A DNA stretch of 64,000 nt from Nymphaea colorata (lineage: Eukaryota; Streptophyta; Magnoliopsida; Nymphaeales; Nymphaeaceae). Shown here piece after piece: positions 21,623-48,500 of this stretch. The DNA is taken from contig NC_045139.1 in NCBI RefSeq assembly GCF_008831285.2, positions 30,111,206 to 30,175,205 on the forward strand. Reading direction: 5' to 3'. A program made the translations under genes and the position numbers. The notes under the pieces are model-generated. The model did no database searches. It saw only the letters and a program-made list of their open reading frames with translations, and was not told where the DNA came from. How positions within the stretch are numbered: position 1 is the stretch's first letter; every line of letters starts with the position of its first letter.

Positions 21623-23755
21623 ATGAGACGTGGCATATGCGATAGCTCCACCGGAGAGTTGGACTCAAGCGGCTTCACCAAGCCGATGCCTCTGATCGGG
21701 CTCTACATTGCAGGAGCTACGATGCTCTGTTTCCTTCTCATGGCTGCCGACGTCTTCACGAGCTTCCGCGTTAGAATTTACTGGATCAGATGCAAACTGT
21801 TCGGACTGAACGCCACCACCATAGCTCTGCTCTCTGTTGCCACAAAATTGCCCGGAGATCTCAACACTTCAATGCCAGCGCCCTTAGACCAACTCACAAA
21901 AATTAGTGGAACAGTTCTCTTGTGCACCTCCATGGGTTTCAGCATGCAGAGTTTGGGAACAATGGAGGGTTTGGAGCTGCTCTCCAACGTAGTGGCTCTG
22001 TCAATCTTAGTAATCACAGTGTTCGTTAACATCTGCATTCAGATGAGAACCGGTGCCATCTTCGCCTATCTGCCTGAACACGTCATGGTTCTGTGCATAA
22101 TGCTACTCCTGCTCTTCATCATGGGCATTACTGCTGTGACCAAAACACTAATCAAGGAAGCCATTGAAGAAGAATTATCAGAAAAACGCCGGATTTTTGC
22201 TTCCCAGCATCCTACGTGTGATGCTACTGATCCCCAAGTAAAATTGGAGAACTGCAAGACCATGGTCTCTAAAGTGTGGATGACGACGCACACCAGCAAC
22301 CTGCAACATGCCACCAGCCACTTTATTGGTCCTACAGTTGAAGTACTTGCCCTCTTGAGTGCTGTTTTGCTGTTAGAAACAGGGGTCAAAGCTCTTCTCT
22401 TCTCCACGGGGAAGAAATCTCGGGATCTTGGTGCTTTCTGTAAGGGCGATTCTGATTATGGTTGGTCGATTCAGATAATATTGGCATCTCAGGGACTTAC
22501 AATTCTGTTGGCGAGCCTTGCTATCTCCATTCGGTTGTTCCACTTTGCCGCTTCTGTTAGAAACCCCACAGAATTTCTCAAAATTGAATCCCAAATTTGG
22601 CTATCGTATGCAATGGGCTTGCTTGGAGTGGCTGCAAGGATTCCACAGCACCATCTTCCACGGAAATGGAAAGGCGTCGACTGTGCATCCGTTGTTCGAC
22701 AATGGGCTTCGAACTCGATGGTCATTCTATGTCTTATCACACTCATGATGCTGAGGACGATGTCGACAGCCATATGCTTTGCGCTCAGCGTCGTCCATTT
22801 CTTGTTCAGATCATCACTTAATGGCTGCTTCAACAAAGCAAGAAGTAGAGATCAAGGAGAGGCTTCGACGACCACCAACCGGAGAACCGCGCTGGTAGAG
22901 TACATAGTCTATCCGCCACCAAAGCAACTTGGGTATTTGTCTGAGATCTTCAGCCAGCCAACGGACGCGTGGATAAGGAGCGGAAGCGACGCAGTCACTC
23001 GTAAAGCCACTCCCTTGCTCGAACTCCTGTTTTGCCTTGATGGGCATCAAGTAGATGACTGGCATCGCGAAGACCCTGTTTGGCTCCTTTTCAGGAAGCA
23101 CATCGACGAAGACGAAGGCTGCTGCGATCTGTTCCTGGCTTTTCTGGTTTACATCAGCAAAGCACTAGCGGCCACTGATGCACAAGAGCAATATCAATCA
23201 TCTTCCGAGGCAGAGAAGTTGGCGAGTGCAGTGAGGGGGTTTCGTAAGCTCCTCTGCTTTGCAGACAAGTTTGCTTTCATCAAGCAACAAACTCATGAGG
23301 CACCAAGGATTGCTGCAAAACTCATGTGGCGGCAAATGCAGGCCCGGAATTACAGTCCCCCCACGAGTTCCGCTAGCGCAATCAAGGACATGGTGGATGA
23401 AACTTTCGAATTGGTCGCCATTGAAATGTTTACATACGGCTTCAGCTTCAGAAAAGTTAAAAACAAGCTGGACAAAATGGGAGCAATTTTTGACATGCGG
23501 CCCCTGAGGGACCGCCGAGCACCTGCTGAATTGGTGGACTGGCTGAGGCCGAGGATTGCTTATATCTTGCTTCACTGCTGCTCCAACATCCTCAACCAGA
23601 TACAGAAACTGGGAGGAGGTGAATTCGAATTGCAGGAAGAAGATGTGAGGGAAGCAGCTGAGGTCTTGGGCATGATCCAGGGCCTCGACCAACATCTCCA
23701 TCCCTTGTTTCAAACAGTTTATAATCTCTCTGCAGGATCTGGCTCCCTGGTGTAA
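21623..23755 (+). CDS. plant multipass membrane protein, function unknown
   Basis: A single exon of 710 codons from the first in-frame ATG (21623) to TAA. The frame stays open upstream to about 21473 but has no earlier ATG, so 21623 is chosen. The N-terminal half has about eight hydrophobic segments, including MPLIGLYIAGATMLCFLLMA, ISGTVLLCTSMGFSM, LLSNVVALSILVITVFVNIC, VMVLCIMLLLLFIMGITAV, VEVLALLSAVLLLETGVKAL, IILASQGLTILLASLAIS and MVILCLITLMMLRTMSTAIC. The segment after the first helix (IYWIRCKLFGLNATTIALLS, KLPGDLNTSMPAPLDQLTKI) matches, from memory, a plant family annotated only as hypothetical membrane protein. The C-terminal 300 residues look soluble and helical, with acidic and basic stretches. 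No catalytic motif, transporter signature or named domain was recognised. Confidence 0.8.
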   Translation: MRRGICDSSTGELDSSGFTKPMPLIGLYIAGATMLCFLLMAADVFTSFRVRIYWIRCKLFGLNATTIALLSVATKLPGDLNTSMPAPLDQLTKISGTVLLCTSMGFSMQSLGTMEGLELLSNVVALSILVITVFVNICIQMRTGAIFAYLPEHVMVLCIMLLLLFIMGITAVTKTLIKEAIEEELSEKRRIFASQHPTCDATDPQVKLENCKTMVSKVWMTTHTSNLQHATSHFIGPTVEVLALLSAVLLLETGVKALLFSTGKKSRDLGAFCKGDSDYGWSIQIILASQGLTILLASLAISIRLFHFAASVRNPTEFLKIESQIWLSYAMGLLGVAARIPQHHLPRKWKGVDCASVVRQWASNSMVILCLITLMMLRTMSTAICFALSVVHFLFRSSLNGCFNKARSRDQGEASTTTNRRTALVEYIVYPPPKQLGYLSEIFSQPTDAWIRSGSDAVTRKATPLLELLFCLDGHQVDDWHREDPVWLLFRKHIDEDEGCCDLFLAFLVYISKALAATDAQEQYQSSSEAEKLASAVRGFRKLLCFADKFAFIKQQTHEAPRIAAKLMWRQMQARNYSPPTSSASAIKDMVDETFELVAIEMFTYGFSFRKVKNKLDKMGAIFDMRPLRDRRAPAELVDWLRPRIAYILLHCCSNILNQIQKLGGGEFELQEEDVREAAEVLGMIQGLDQHLHPLFQTVYNLSAGSGSLV

Positions 23756-24362
23756 TGGGAGGCCTGCGTTCGGATGAAATTGGTGACCTCTCGATCGGGA
23801 AGCCCACATTTGGAAAGCCAGATTATCGACCACTTTCCTGATGAGGCTTTCTTTTCTTGTTTCTCCGTTTGCATCTTCTTTAGTTGGTCTCTCTTTATGC
23901 AGCTAATGTTCTTCATCAGAGTATGAGGATGGAGAAATTATCTTAATTAAATATCTCTATCAACATCACCATCAAAAACCATGTAAAAGTTACTTAATTA
24001 TGTTTTCCAACACAAAACCAATAATTAGAAGTTTGAAATCCTGTAGTTTTACAACTGTGCAAATTCGTAAGTTTGCCTAGATACGCGTTTTTGAAGCCCC
24101 CACTTGAAAGGAGAAACGAAAGAAAGACTATAAGAACATATATAAACCGCTCTATGATTATAAGCGGTGCACAGTCATGAACTACTTTTCCACACACTCA
24201 CTAGAGTCTCTACATAGGGTCATATTTATACATAAGAGAGAAGTCTCCACTCTCTACAGTCTACAGCACAACGCCACCTGTGACAGTGGTCCGTAGCGCT
24301 GCCGGTTATTCACAACGTGCAGCGGCCATTAAAAGTGGAAACGGTGGTGGTGGAAGACTCTG

Positions 24363-24392
<30 letters not shown>
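23756..24392. other. intergenic spacer between convergent genes
   Basis: 3' flanks of the membrane-protein gene (+) and of the small heat shock protein gene (-). It ends in a CT-rich run at about 24362-24395, which forms the 3' UTR start of the sHSP gene. No gene was seen. Confidence 0.5.
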
Positions 24393-24394
<2 letters not shown>

Positions 24395-24981
24395 AACTGA
24401 TGTCGATGAGCCTGACGTTACTCTGCGGCAAGGCGCCGACCTTAGGCACCACCACCCGCAGCACCCCGTGTTCCATGGAGCACTTGATGTCGTCCAGGTT
24501 GGCGTTCACCGGCAACCGGAATCTCCTCCTGAAGCTGCCCCTCCGCCTCTCCACCCTGTGCCACGTATCGCCCACGTTCTCCTCCTCCTTGATCCTCTCG
24601 CCGCTTATCTCCAGCACGTTCTGATCCACTACCTGGACCCTTACGTCCTCCTTCCTTGCCCCTGCACCCGACTCGTCAATTAGAACCAAAAGAAACCAAC
24701 AAGGAAAGCAAACAGGGACGAGACCAGCTCAGCCAAGCCCGGCCGAGAAGCTCGAACCATGGGCTGCGCTCGAGCCCACACTCACCGGGGATCTCGGCCG
24801 TGAAGATGTGGGCGGTGTCCGTCTCGCGCCAGTCGACGAATGTGTGCGCCAGGGCGGTGGTTTCGTCGCCGGCTCCTCCCGGCCACAAGCGGCCGGTGTC
24901 CCACGGCGACCCCGTCCGCCAGTCGAATGGGTCCCACACATCGTAGCCCCCACCGTACCACGGGCTCGTCGACGACGCCAT
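24393..24981 (-). CDS. small heat shock protein (HSP20/alpha-crystallin), 2 exons
   Basis: Exon 1 is 24786-24981 and exon 2 is 24393-24661 on the minus strand. The split codon gives Gly66, and the protein has 154 aa. The donor is GTGAGT and the acceptor GTGCAG. The N-terminus MASSTSPWYGGGYDVWDPFDW is like cytosolic class I sHSPs. The alpha-crystallin domain runs from about residue 45 (FVDWRETDTAHIFTAEIPG) through VLEISGERIKEEE and FRRRFRLPVNANLDDIKCSM to GVLRVVVPK, and the C-terminal IxI-like motif is RLIDIS. sHSPs bind unfolding proteins without ATP. Class I genes usually lack introns, so the 124-bp intron inside the domain is unusual. The first exon is very GC-rich (over 60%), unlike its AT-rich surroundings. 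Without the intron no correct domain can be read. Confidence 0.88.
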
Positions 24982-25045
24982 TCCCTTTCTCCTTCTCACC
25001 AACCCCCACCTGAGTGCGGCAACGTCGCCGGCCCCCGGCGGCTGC

Positions 25046-25051
25046 TTTATA
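25046..25051 (-). promoter_or_regulatory. TATA box of the small heat shock protein gene
   Basis: TATAAA on the minus strand, about 65 bases upstream of the ATG at 24981. No perfect array of alternating nGAAn and nTTCn heat shock elements was found by eye in the 200 bases upstream. Confidence 0.55.
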
Positions 25052-27093
25052 AGCCGGAGCGGCCGCACGAGTTACCGACGCGTGCGACGCGTACGTGTTT
25101 GTGAGCAACGCATGCGCGCAGGCACGTAGCCGGCGGCCGTTTCCGGCTACTCGACCTGGTGCATGTGGCGGCAGGCGTATGGAGGCCGGTGGGTACCGGG
25201 TGACCGCCTCTGGCGATCCGTTCTTAAGCTGGACCAAAATCCAGTTCAGCCATTAATTGGATCTTAACCTGTTCCTGGTGTATGCCTGACCCAGGTCAAA
25301 ACTAAATTTTACTTTAACGCAATTGTTTTAATTTTATCCGACGGATGCGGTCAAGCATTTTCTACTAATCTATAAATAAGCGACTTGCGTGGGTATGTGA
25401 GGGCAATTGCCCACACGTGCCCTCGTATGGTCAAGATGTGTTTTCCTCTAGTATTTCATGTTTTCTTGGATTCAAAACAAATATAATGCGCCTAGATCTG
25501 GTTAAATCGATGTCAGCTTAAAGGCGCCAAGCTAGACTTGCTGAAAAATGAACTGAACCAAGTAGTTTTTCGGTTCCCTTGAAGTTCGATATTTATAAGT
25601 TCTCAGTAGATCCAGTTATATCTCCTGTTAGATCTAGTTCAGATCTTAGCCACATTGTTTACTCTTGTCATTCACATGACCAGTGTGTTGAATTCAGATC
25701 TTCAAATGAACTTGTGCTGTTAGATGTTCAACCGACCAATGTTACAAATAATGGCATCGATGCTTCCTAGTTTGCTCTTCATGTATAGACCTGCATTGCC
25801 TTTTTTTTTAATTATTTTAATCTAAAAGATATTTAAAACGTTTTAAATTGATTGAAAATATGAAAAAATAAAATTAAAACCTGTTTGGCTTCCTATCATA
25901 TTGCTACGGGATAGAGGCAATGTATATTAAAAGATGAGTATAATAAGTATTTCATCCTACTACTTACTAATAATCTGAACAGCTAAGATCAAAACTTATA
26001 ACTTTCTTCCTTTATCGGCACAAAAGGACATACATCTTACAATTCGAAACAAAGACCAACTGCCTATTAACCAATCATATTAACTTATTGCGCTACACCA
26101 AGCCAACCTTGATACAATGTATCATACTAGTTGAACTTTCGGGTATAAAGCAAAATTCATAATAATGCAACCAACTCTTGACCCACATCAGTAGGTTTGT
26201 TTCTCCCTCTTTGCCAATGAAAAACTATTAGACTTTGAATTTGTTTGAAATTTAGTCACTCAAAAAGTATACCTTAAGCAAGTCCATAGATCGGTTTGAG
26301 ATGGGTATACAGCTAATATCAAAACCAACCAGTCTCATCATAAGATCCGAATTCGAATTTGCAACCAAAAAATCATATCCAATTTTTAAAATCTGACCTC
26401 ATCAAAGTTAGATATTCTAATTTGGAAAAGGTTTTTAAGTGGATGAAAATTCTCTTTTCTGATCATCCGCATCCAACTTCGAATTAAGTATCAAAAAATG
26501 CTCTTATCAAGTCTTACTATCAGGATCCAATTTCAAATTAGACATCCTAACCGAATCCGAATCGTTTACATCCTTAGGGAGTAAAAAACAGGGCGCCTCT
26601 TCCCCACCACATCCTGTGCGGAGGCAGAGAAGGTAGTAGAAACGCTCCAAATTGCTGAGGATGCCGCCGAGTCGCCGATGCATAAGGCCCCATCGCCTCT
26701 GGCTCCCCAAATAGGCCCTTTTTCCAAATCCCAACTAGCTCTCTGTCCATATTTATTTCTTTCCGTCTTTCTTCCATCTTCTTTCTCTCTGATGTCCTCC
26801 TCCTGCGTTTTGTTTGGTGGCTTGATTATTTCCTAACCTAAGTCTCCTAATAAATCAATCCTTGGTCTCACCTCTCCTACGTATTGTGTTAGTAAGTCCC
26901 TCCTTCTCGACAAGCGTGTGGCGCTCTTGTTCCAGAAATTGGATGTTGCTTTCCTATTTAATCCAGAGATTTGTATAGTAGTTTCTTTGGTGGCAGGTTC
27001 TTTTGTGAATCAAAAGATGAGGATTTGATGGTAGTCGGATCAGCTATGCGTTACTAGTTCGTCGTAGGGGTGTTGAAGGAGATAACTGTTACA
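25052..27093. other. intergenic spacer between divergent genes
   Basis: About 2 kb between the sHSP gene (-) and the AAA gene (+). The first 200 bases are GC-rich; the rest is AT-rich and without a recognisable gene. 26760-27093 is pyrimidine-rich and is the likely core promoter and 5' UTR of the AAA gene. Confidence 0.45.
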
Positions 27094-43991
<16,898 letters not shown>

Positions 43992-44919
43992 CCTTGGGAG
44001 TTAAAACACCCCTCTAATCTCTCTGAAGTCTTCGTTATACTTATAGTAGCTTTTGGCCTGTAGTCTAAGAGAAGGTGAGGTCCTTTTTCTTTGATATTTT
44101 TGCCAGATAATATTTGTAAATCATCAGAGGACTCAATTCCAATCGGAATACTTCGTGTAATCATTTCATTCATTTTTCTTAAAGGTTATAAAATGAAAAC
44201 TCGATTCTTAGTCTTCTTCCCTATTAAGGCAGCAAATGGAAACCCTCTCCCTCCCTCCCTCCCCAACACACACAGCACAGGCAAGACAGTTGCGTATTTA
44301 GTTTGAGAGTTGCAGCAAACATGTGAAATCGATATCTAGGAAATCAGAATTTGGGATAAAAGATCGGCCTCACATGAAGGGAAGGGATTGTTGCAAGTGC
44401 AGGATGCGATTTTATGCCGTTTAACCGTTCCAGATGCTTCTACAGTAGGCGAACCGGCAAGCCAATTCTTTTACTATCCAAGCTGTTTTAATGGGGTTAA
44501 AGTTTATGCCTCTGCCTTTTCTTGATTCCGATGCCGCGCGAGCGTTTTCTGTTTCCCCCTTAGAGGTGCCAAGGAAACTTGTAAAAGACCAAATCCCCTG
44601 GTCTCACCTGACCACACTGGTAAAGCTCGGGACCCTAAGTTGCATCTTTGAAGAGCATCAATTCCATTCTCACTCATTAATTACATATAACCTTACCACA
44701 TGCTTTCGGTGGTTGTCCCATAAGTGATTAACCCACAAAAAGAAAAAAATGTCCACAACACATTCTAAGAATAATAACCAACTAATGATATCACCAGGCT
44801 TAGGAAACATCCTGTGAATTGCAACAACTTCAGAAAACAGTGGTTTGAGAGCGTCTAACAGTGTCCAAATGGGATAGAGGACAGGGCTTGCCAGTAGAGA
44901 GGCTTACAGTAATGATTCA
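43992..44919. other. 3' flank of the AAA gene and spacer
   Basis: 3' UTR and downstream region of the AAA gene up to the young copia element. It includes CTCCCTCCCTCCCTCC (about 44244-44260) and ACACACA simple sequence. No other gene was seen. Confidence 0.5.
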
Positions 44920-45324
44920 TGTTAAGAAATATGATTTCTTATTGTTGTTATCTCTTAATTAGGTATTATCTTAGTTAAGAGCTAGTTTAGGATTAGTTAG
45001 GAATTAGTTTAGGATTTAGTTTATTTCTTTCTTTTCTCTTTATTTTTTATTTTTTATTTTTTTATTTTTTTATTATTTCTGCCAAACTAGCCGTTGGCAG
45101 TTCCAACAGCTCTATTAAGAGCTGTTGGAACTAGCCCAACGGCTAGTTTAGCTCATCTCTTCTTATTCTCTCTTATAAATATCCTTGTAACAGTCTTTGT
45201 AAAGGATAAGCTGTATTTTACAGCCTTTATATTGTTTATTGAATGAGTATTACTCTTCTTCACTTGGCCTTAGTGCCTTTTTGGTATTATATGTATTCTT
45301 TGTGACTGTTATAGTCACTTTTCA
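44920..45324 (+). repeat. 5' LTR of copia element 3
   Basis: 405 bp. It contains a TATAAATA box at 45174-45181, expected to start the genomic transcript, and a 66-bp near-perfect hairpin (45084-45149). It reads as identical to the 3' LTR. Confidence 0.95.
45084..45149. repeat. long inverted repeat (hairpin) in the LTR
   Basis: The arms AAACTAGCCGTTGG-CAGTTCC and its complement around GAGCTGTTGGAACTAGCCC, ending CGGCTAGTTT, pair over almost the whole length with a short loop at TCTATTAAGA. It sits about 25 bp upstream of the TATA box. The same hairpin is at 50003-50068 in the other LTR. Confidence 0.88.
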
Positions 45325-45326
45325 CA

Positions 45327-45337
45327 TGGTATCAGAG
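45327..45337 (+). other. primer-binding site of copia element 3
   Basis: TGGTATCAGAG, complementary to the 3' end of initiator Met-tRNA, the primer used by most copia elements. The twelfth base is A instead of the usual C. Confidence 0.9.
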
Positions 45338-45536
45338 ACATTGGGCTGATTCTCAAAGCTTGTTAAAGGCTGCTGCTGAGATTTTATGTTGCTGGTTTGA
45401 TTGAAGAGATTCTTTGCTGGAGGATATAATTTCTTGAAGGCCTTTTTGCTGCGGTTGCTCACCAACTGTTTGGTGAAATTTCTAGAAGAGTTTTTTCTTG
45501 ACTTCTTTGGAGATTATTGTTTCAAGTATTGCTCTC

Positions 45537-48500
45537 ATGGAAGACTCCAAAGTTTCAATTGAAGGAGGAAGCTATTATGCTCCATACAAGCTTGACGGAA
45601 CCAATTATACACTATGGGCAAAATGTTTGGAAATGCATATCAAAGGAAAATATTTATGGGGCTTCATAAGAGGTACGTCTATCCCTCCCACTCTCAAGTT
45701 GACCAAAATAGAAAATGGGATTGAAAAACAACTAGATGGAGTGGAAAGACAAAATGCTATGAATGAATATTACAAAAAATTAGACGATTGGGAAGCTAAA
45801 AATTCTAGGATTAAAGAATGGATTTATGGAAGTATTGAACTTAGAATTGCCCAAAATCTTATGTATTATGAAAAGGCTAGTGAAGTTTGGGAATATCTTA
45901 AGGGAATGTTCACCCAAAAAGATATGGCCCGAAAGTATCTTTTGATTCAAAAGGCCCAAAGTATCAAGCAAGGAGAGAAAAATGTTAGAGAATTTTTCAT
46001 GGAAATCTCTAGTGTATGGAATGAGTTAGATCAACTAAGTCCCGAACTAGGGTTGGACTGCAAATGCCATGAGATTAGAAGAAATGAAATAGATGAATTT
46101 CGGTTTTTTCAATTCCTTCAAGGGCTACGGCCCGAATTTGAACAAATAAGGTCAGCCCTTCTTTCTTCATCCTCTCCTCCACTCATTCATGAACTTCTTA
46201 CAAAGCTAAGTGGAGAGGAAACTAGAATGAAATTATCCAAAGAAATGGATAAAGATAGTGTTCTTGTCTCAAAACAAGAAGAAGAAAGAGCCTTAGCCGC
46301 CTCTAGACCTGGAAACAACATCAAGTCTTTTAGACCTCCTCACTTTAAGAATCAAATTAGAGGAGAATATAAAGTTATTTGCCACTTTTGTCATGAACCG
46401 GGTCACATAAGACCTAGTTGCCCAAAGTTGAACAACAATGAAGGACAATCGCGGAATCTTGGAGGAAATTTTCTCAAAGGAGGAACTTCATATCCACAAG
46501 GAGGGCAACACAACCGGGGAATTTCATTTCCTCAAGGTGGACATTACAACATTAGACAATTTGATCAAAGAAAGGCCGCAAATGTCACAAATGAAGGATG
46601 TGATCTATCATCTATATCCACAACGTTGAATCAAATCATGACAGCCCTTCAACCCATGATCAAGGAGTCAAATTCCGGAGCACTAGCAACAACGGCATCC
46701 ATCTCCAACACTCCTGGTATGTTTTCTTGGCTTTTAGATTCTGGTGCATCTTTTCATATGACACCAAATATATCATCTTTGACCAAATTTGAAAGAACAA
46801 GAAAAGAATCAAATGTTGTTACCGCCGATGGAACTTCTTTAAGTGTTAAAGGGATTGGGAATTTTGAAAAAGAATTTGGAAAACAAAAATTTTTTGTTCC
46901 AAAAGTTAGTTATGTTCCTAAACTTAATCTTAACTTACTTTCTGTGTCACAAATCTCAGATCTTGGATTTGATGTTGTTTTCTCATCAAATAAATGTTTG
47001 GTGCAGGATCACCAAACCGGGAGATTGATTGGGGAAGGTTTTAGAAAAGGGGACCTTTACTACATGGACAATTTATGCATCCCCAAAGAAAAGTTTTGTC
47101 ACTATGTTGAAAATGTGGACATCAATGTTTGGCACCAAAGATTAGGTCATCCAAATGTTAGAAAATTGTCTATGATGAACCCTACCAAGAATATTTGTAT
47201 TGAAAATTTTAAATGTAATGATTGTATACATGGAAAAATGAAATCTTTATCTTTTGGAGAAAGGAACTTCTTCTCTTTTTTGCCTTTTGAGCTTGTTCAT
47301 TCCGATGTATGGGGACCCTCTCCTATCATGTCAAAAGGAGGGCTATCATATTATGTGATCTTTGTTGATGACTTCACTAGGTATTGTTGGATATATTTCC
47401 TAAAACATAAATCCGAAGTTTTTGAGATATTCAAAAATTTTCACATGTTAGTACAAACACAATTCAATGCTAAATTAAAAATTTTAAGGACTGATTCCGG
47501 AGGTGAATACATTTCAAATGAGTTCGAAAGATATTTGAAAAACTATGGGATAGTCCACCAAAAATCTTGTCCAAGAACACCTCAACAAAATGGACTTTCA
47601 GAAAGAAAACATAGGCACATAATTGAAACAACAAGAACCCTTCTTATTTCCAAAAATGTGCCTAAAAACTTTTGGGCTGAAACCGCACTTGCCTCTGTTT
47701 ATCTTATAAACAGAATGCCTTCAAAAGTTTTACATAATACCACTCCGTTTGAAAAATTATTCAAGTATGAACCCGATTTCAATAGACTTCGTATTTTTGG
47801 ATGCAAATGTTTTGTTCTTAATGACAAGGCTGATAAGCTAAGTTCAAAAGTTATTGAATGTGCTTTTATTGGTTATTCTGAAACCCAAAAAGGCTACAAA
47901 TGTTATGACTCAATTAAAGACAAGATCATTGTCTCAAGGAATGTAAGGTTTTGTGAAGATGAAAGTGGTTTTAAAAATTGTGGGGAGTCACAACACAATA
48001 ATGATTATTCCTTTTTATTTAAGTTCCTTTCTCAATGTGATGATGAAATGCATGATGGTGATGATAGCAACACTGGTGGTAATGATAGTAGAATGGCCAA
48101 GGATATAATCACTTATCATAGAAGAAACCGGCAACAAGAAGTTGGTGAAGAAGAACATCATGAGACCATTGATCTCCAACCAACTCATAGTGGAGAAAAC
48201 CTTAGGAGATCCACTAGAAATGTAAGACAACCCAATAGGTTTGTGTCTTATGAAACTTTTACTCCATCTCATAGAGCTAGAATTAATGCCATTCACTCTC
48301 ACTTTGAACCTTCTACTTTTAATGAAGCATCCAAATATATTGAGTGGAAGAATGCCATGTTAGAAGAATTGGATGCCTTGAGAAAAGCCCAAACTTGGGA
48401 AATACAAGATTTACCTATAGGGAAAAAGACTATTGGATGCAAGTGGGTATACAAGGTGAAAACTAAAAGTGATGGATCCCTAGAAAGGTATAAAGCAAGG

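Noticed and set aside
23198-23833. 211-codon open frame on the minus strand
   Set aside because: Antisense to the membrane-protein gene and without motifs.
24782-25237. 151-codon open frame on the minus strand overlapping the sHSP first exon
   Set aside because: A different frame through a GC-rich exon; the alpha-crystallin reading explains the sequence.
45498-45536. Upstream extension of the copia gag frame
   Set aside because: Starts with TTG; the first ATG at 45537 fits the usual start of gag.
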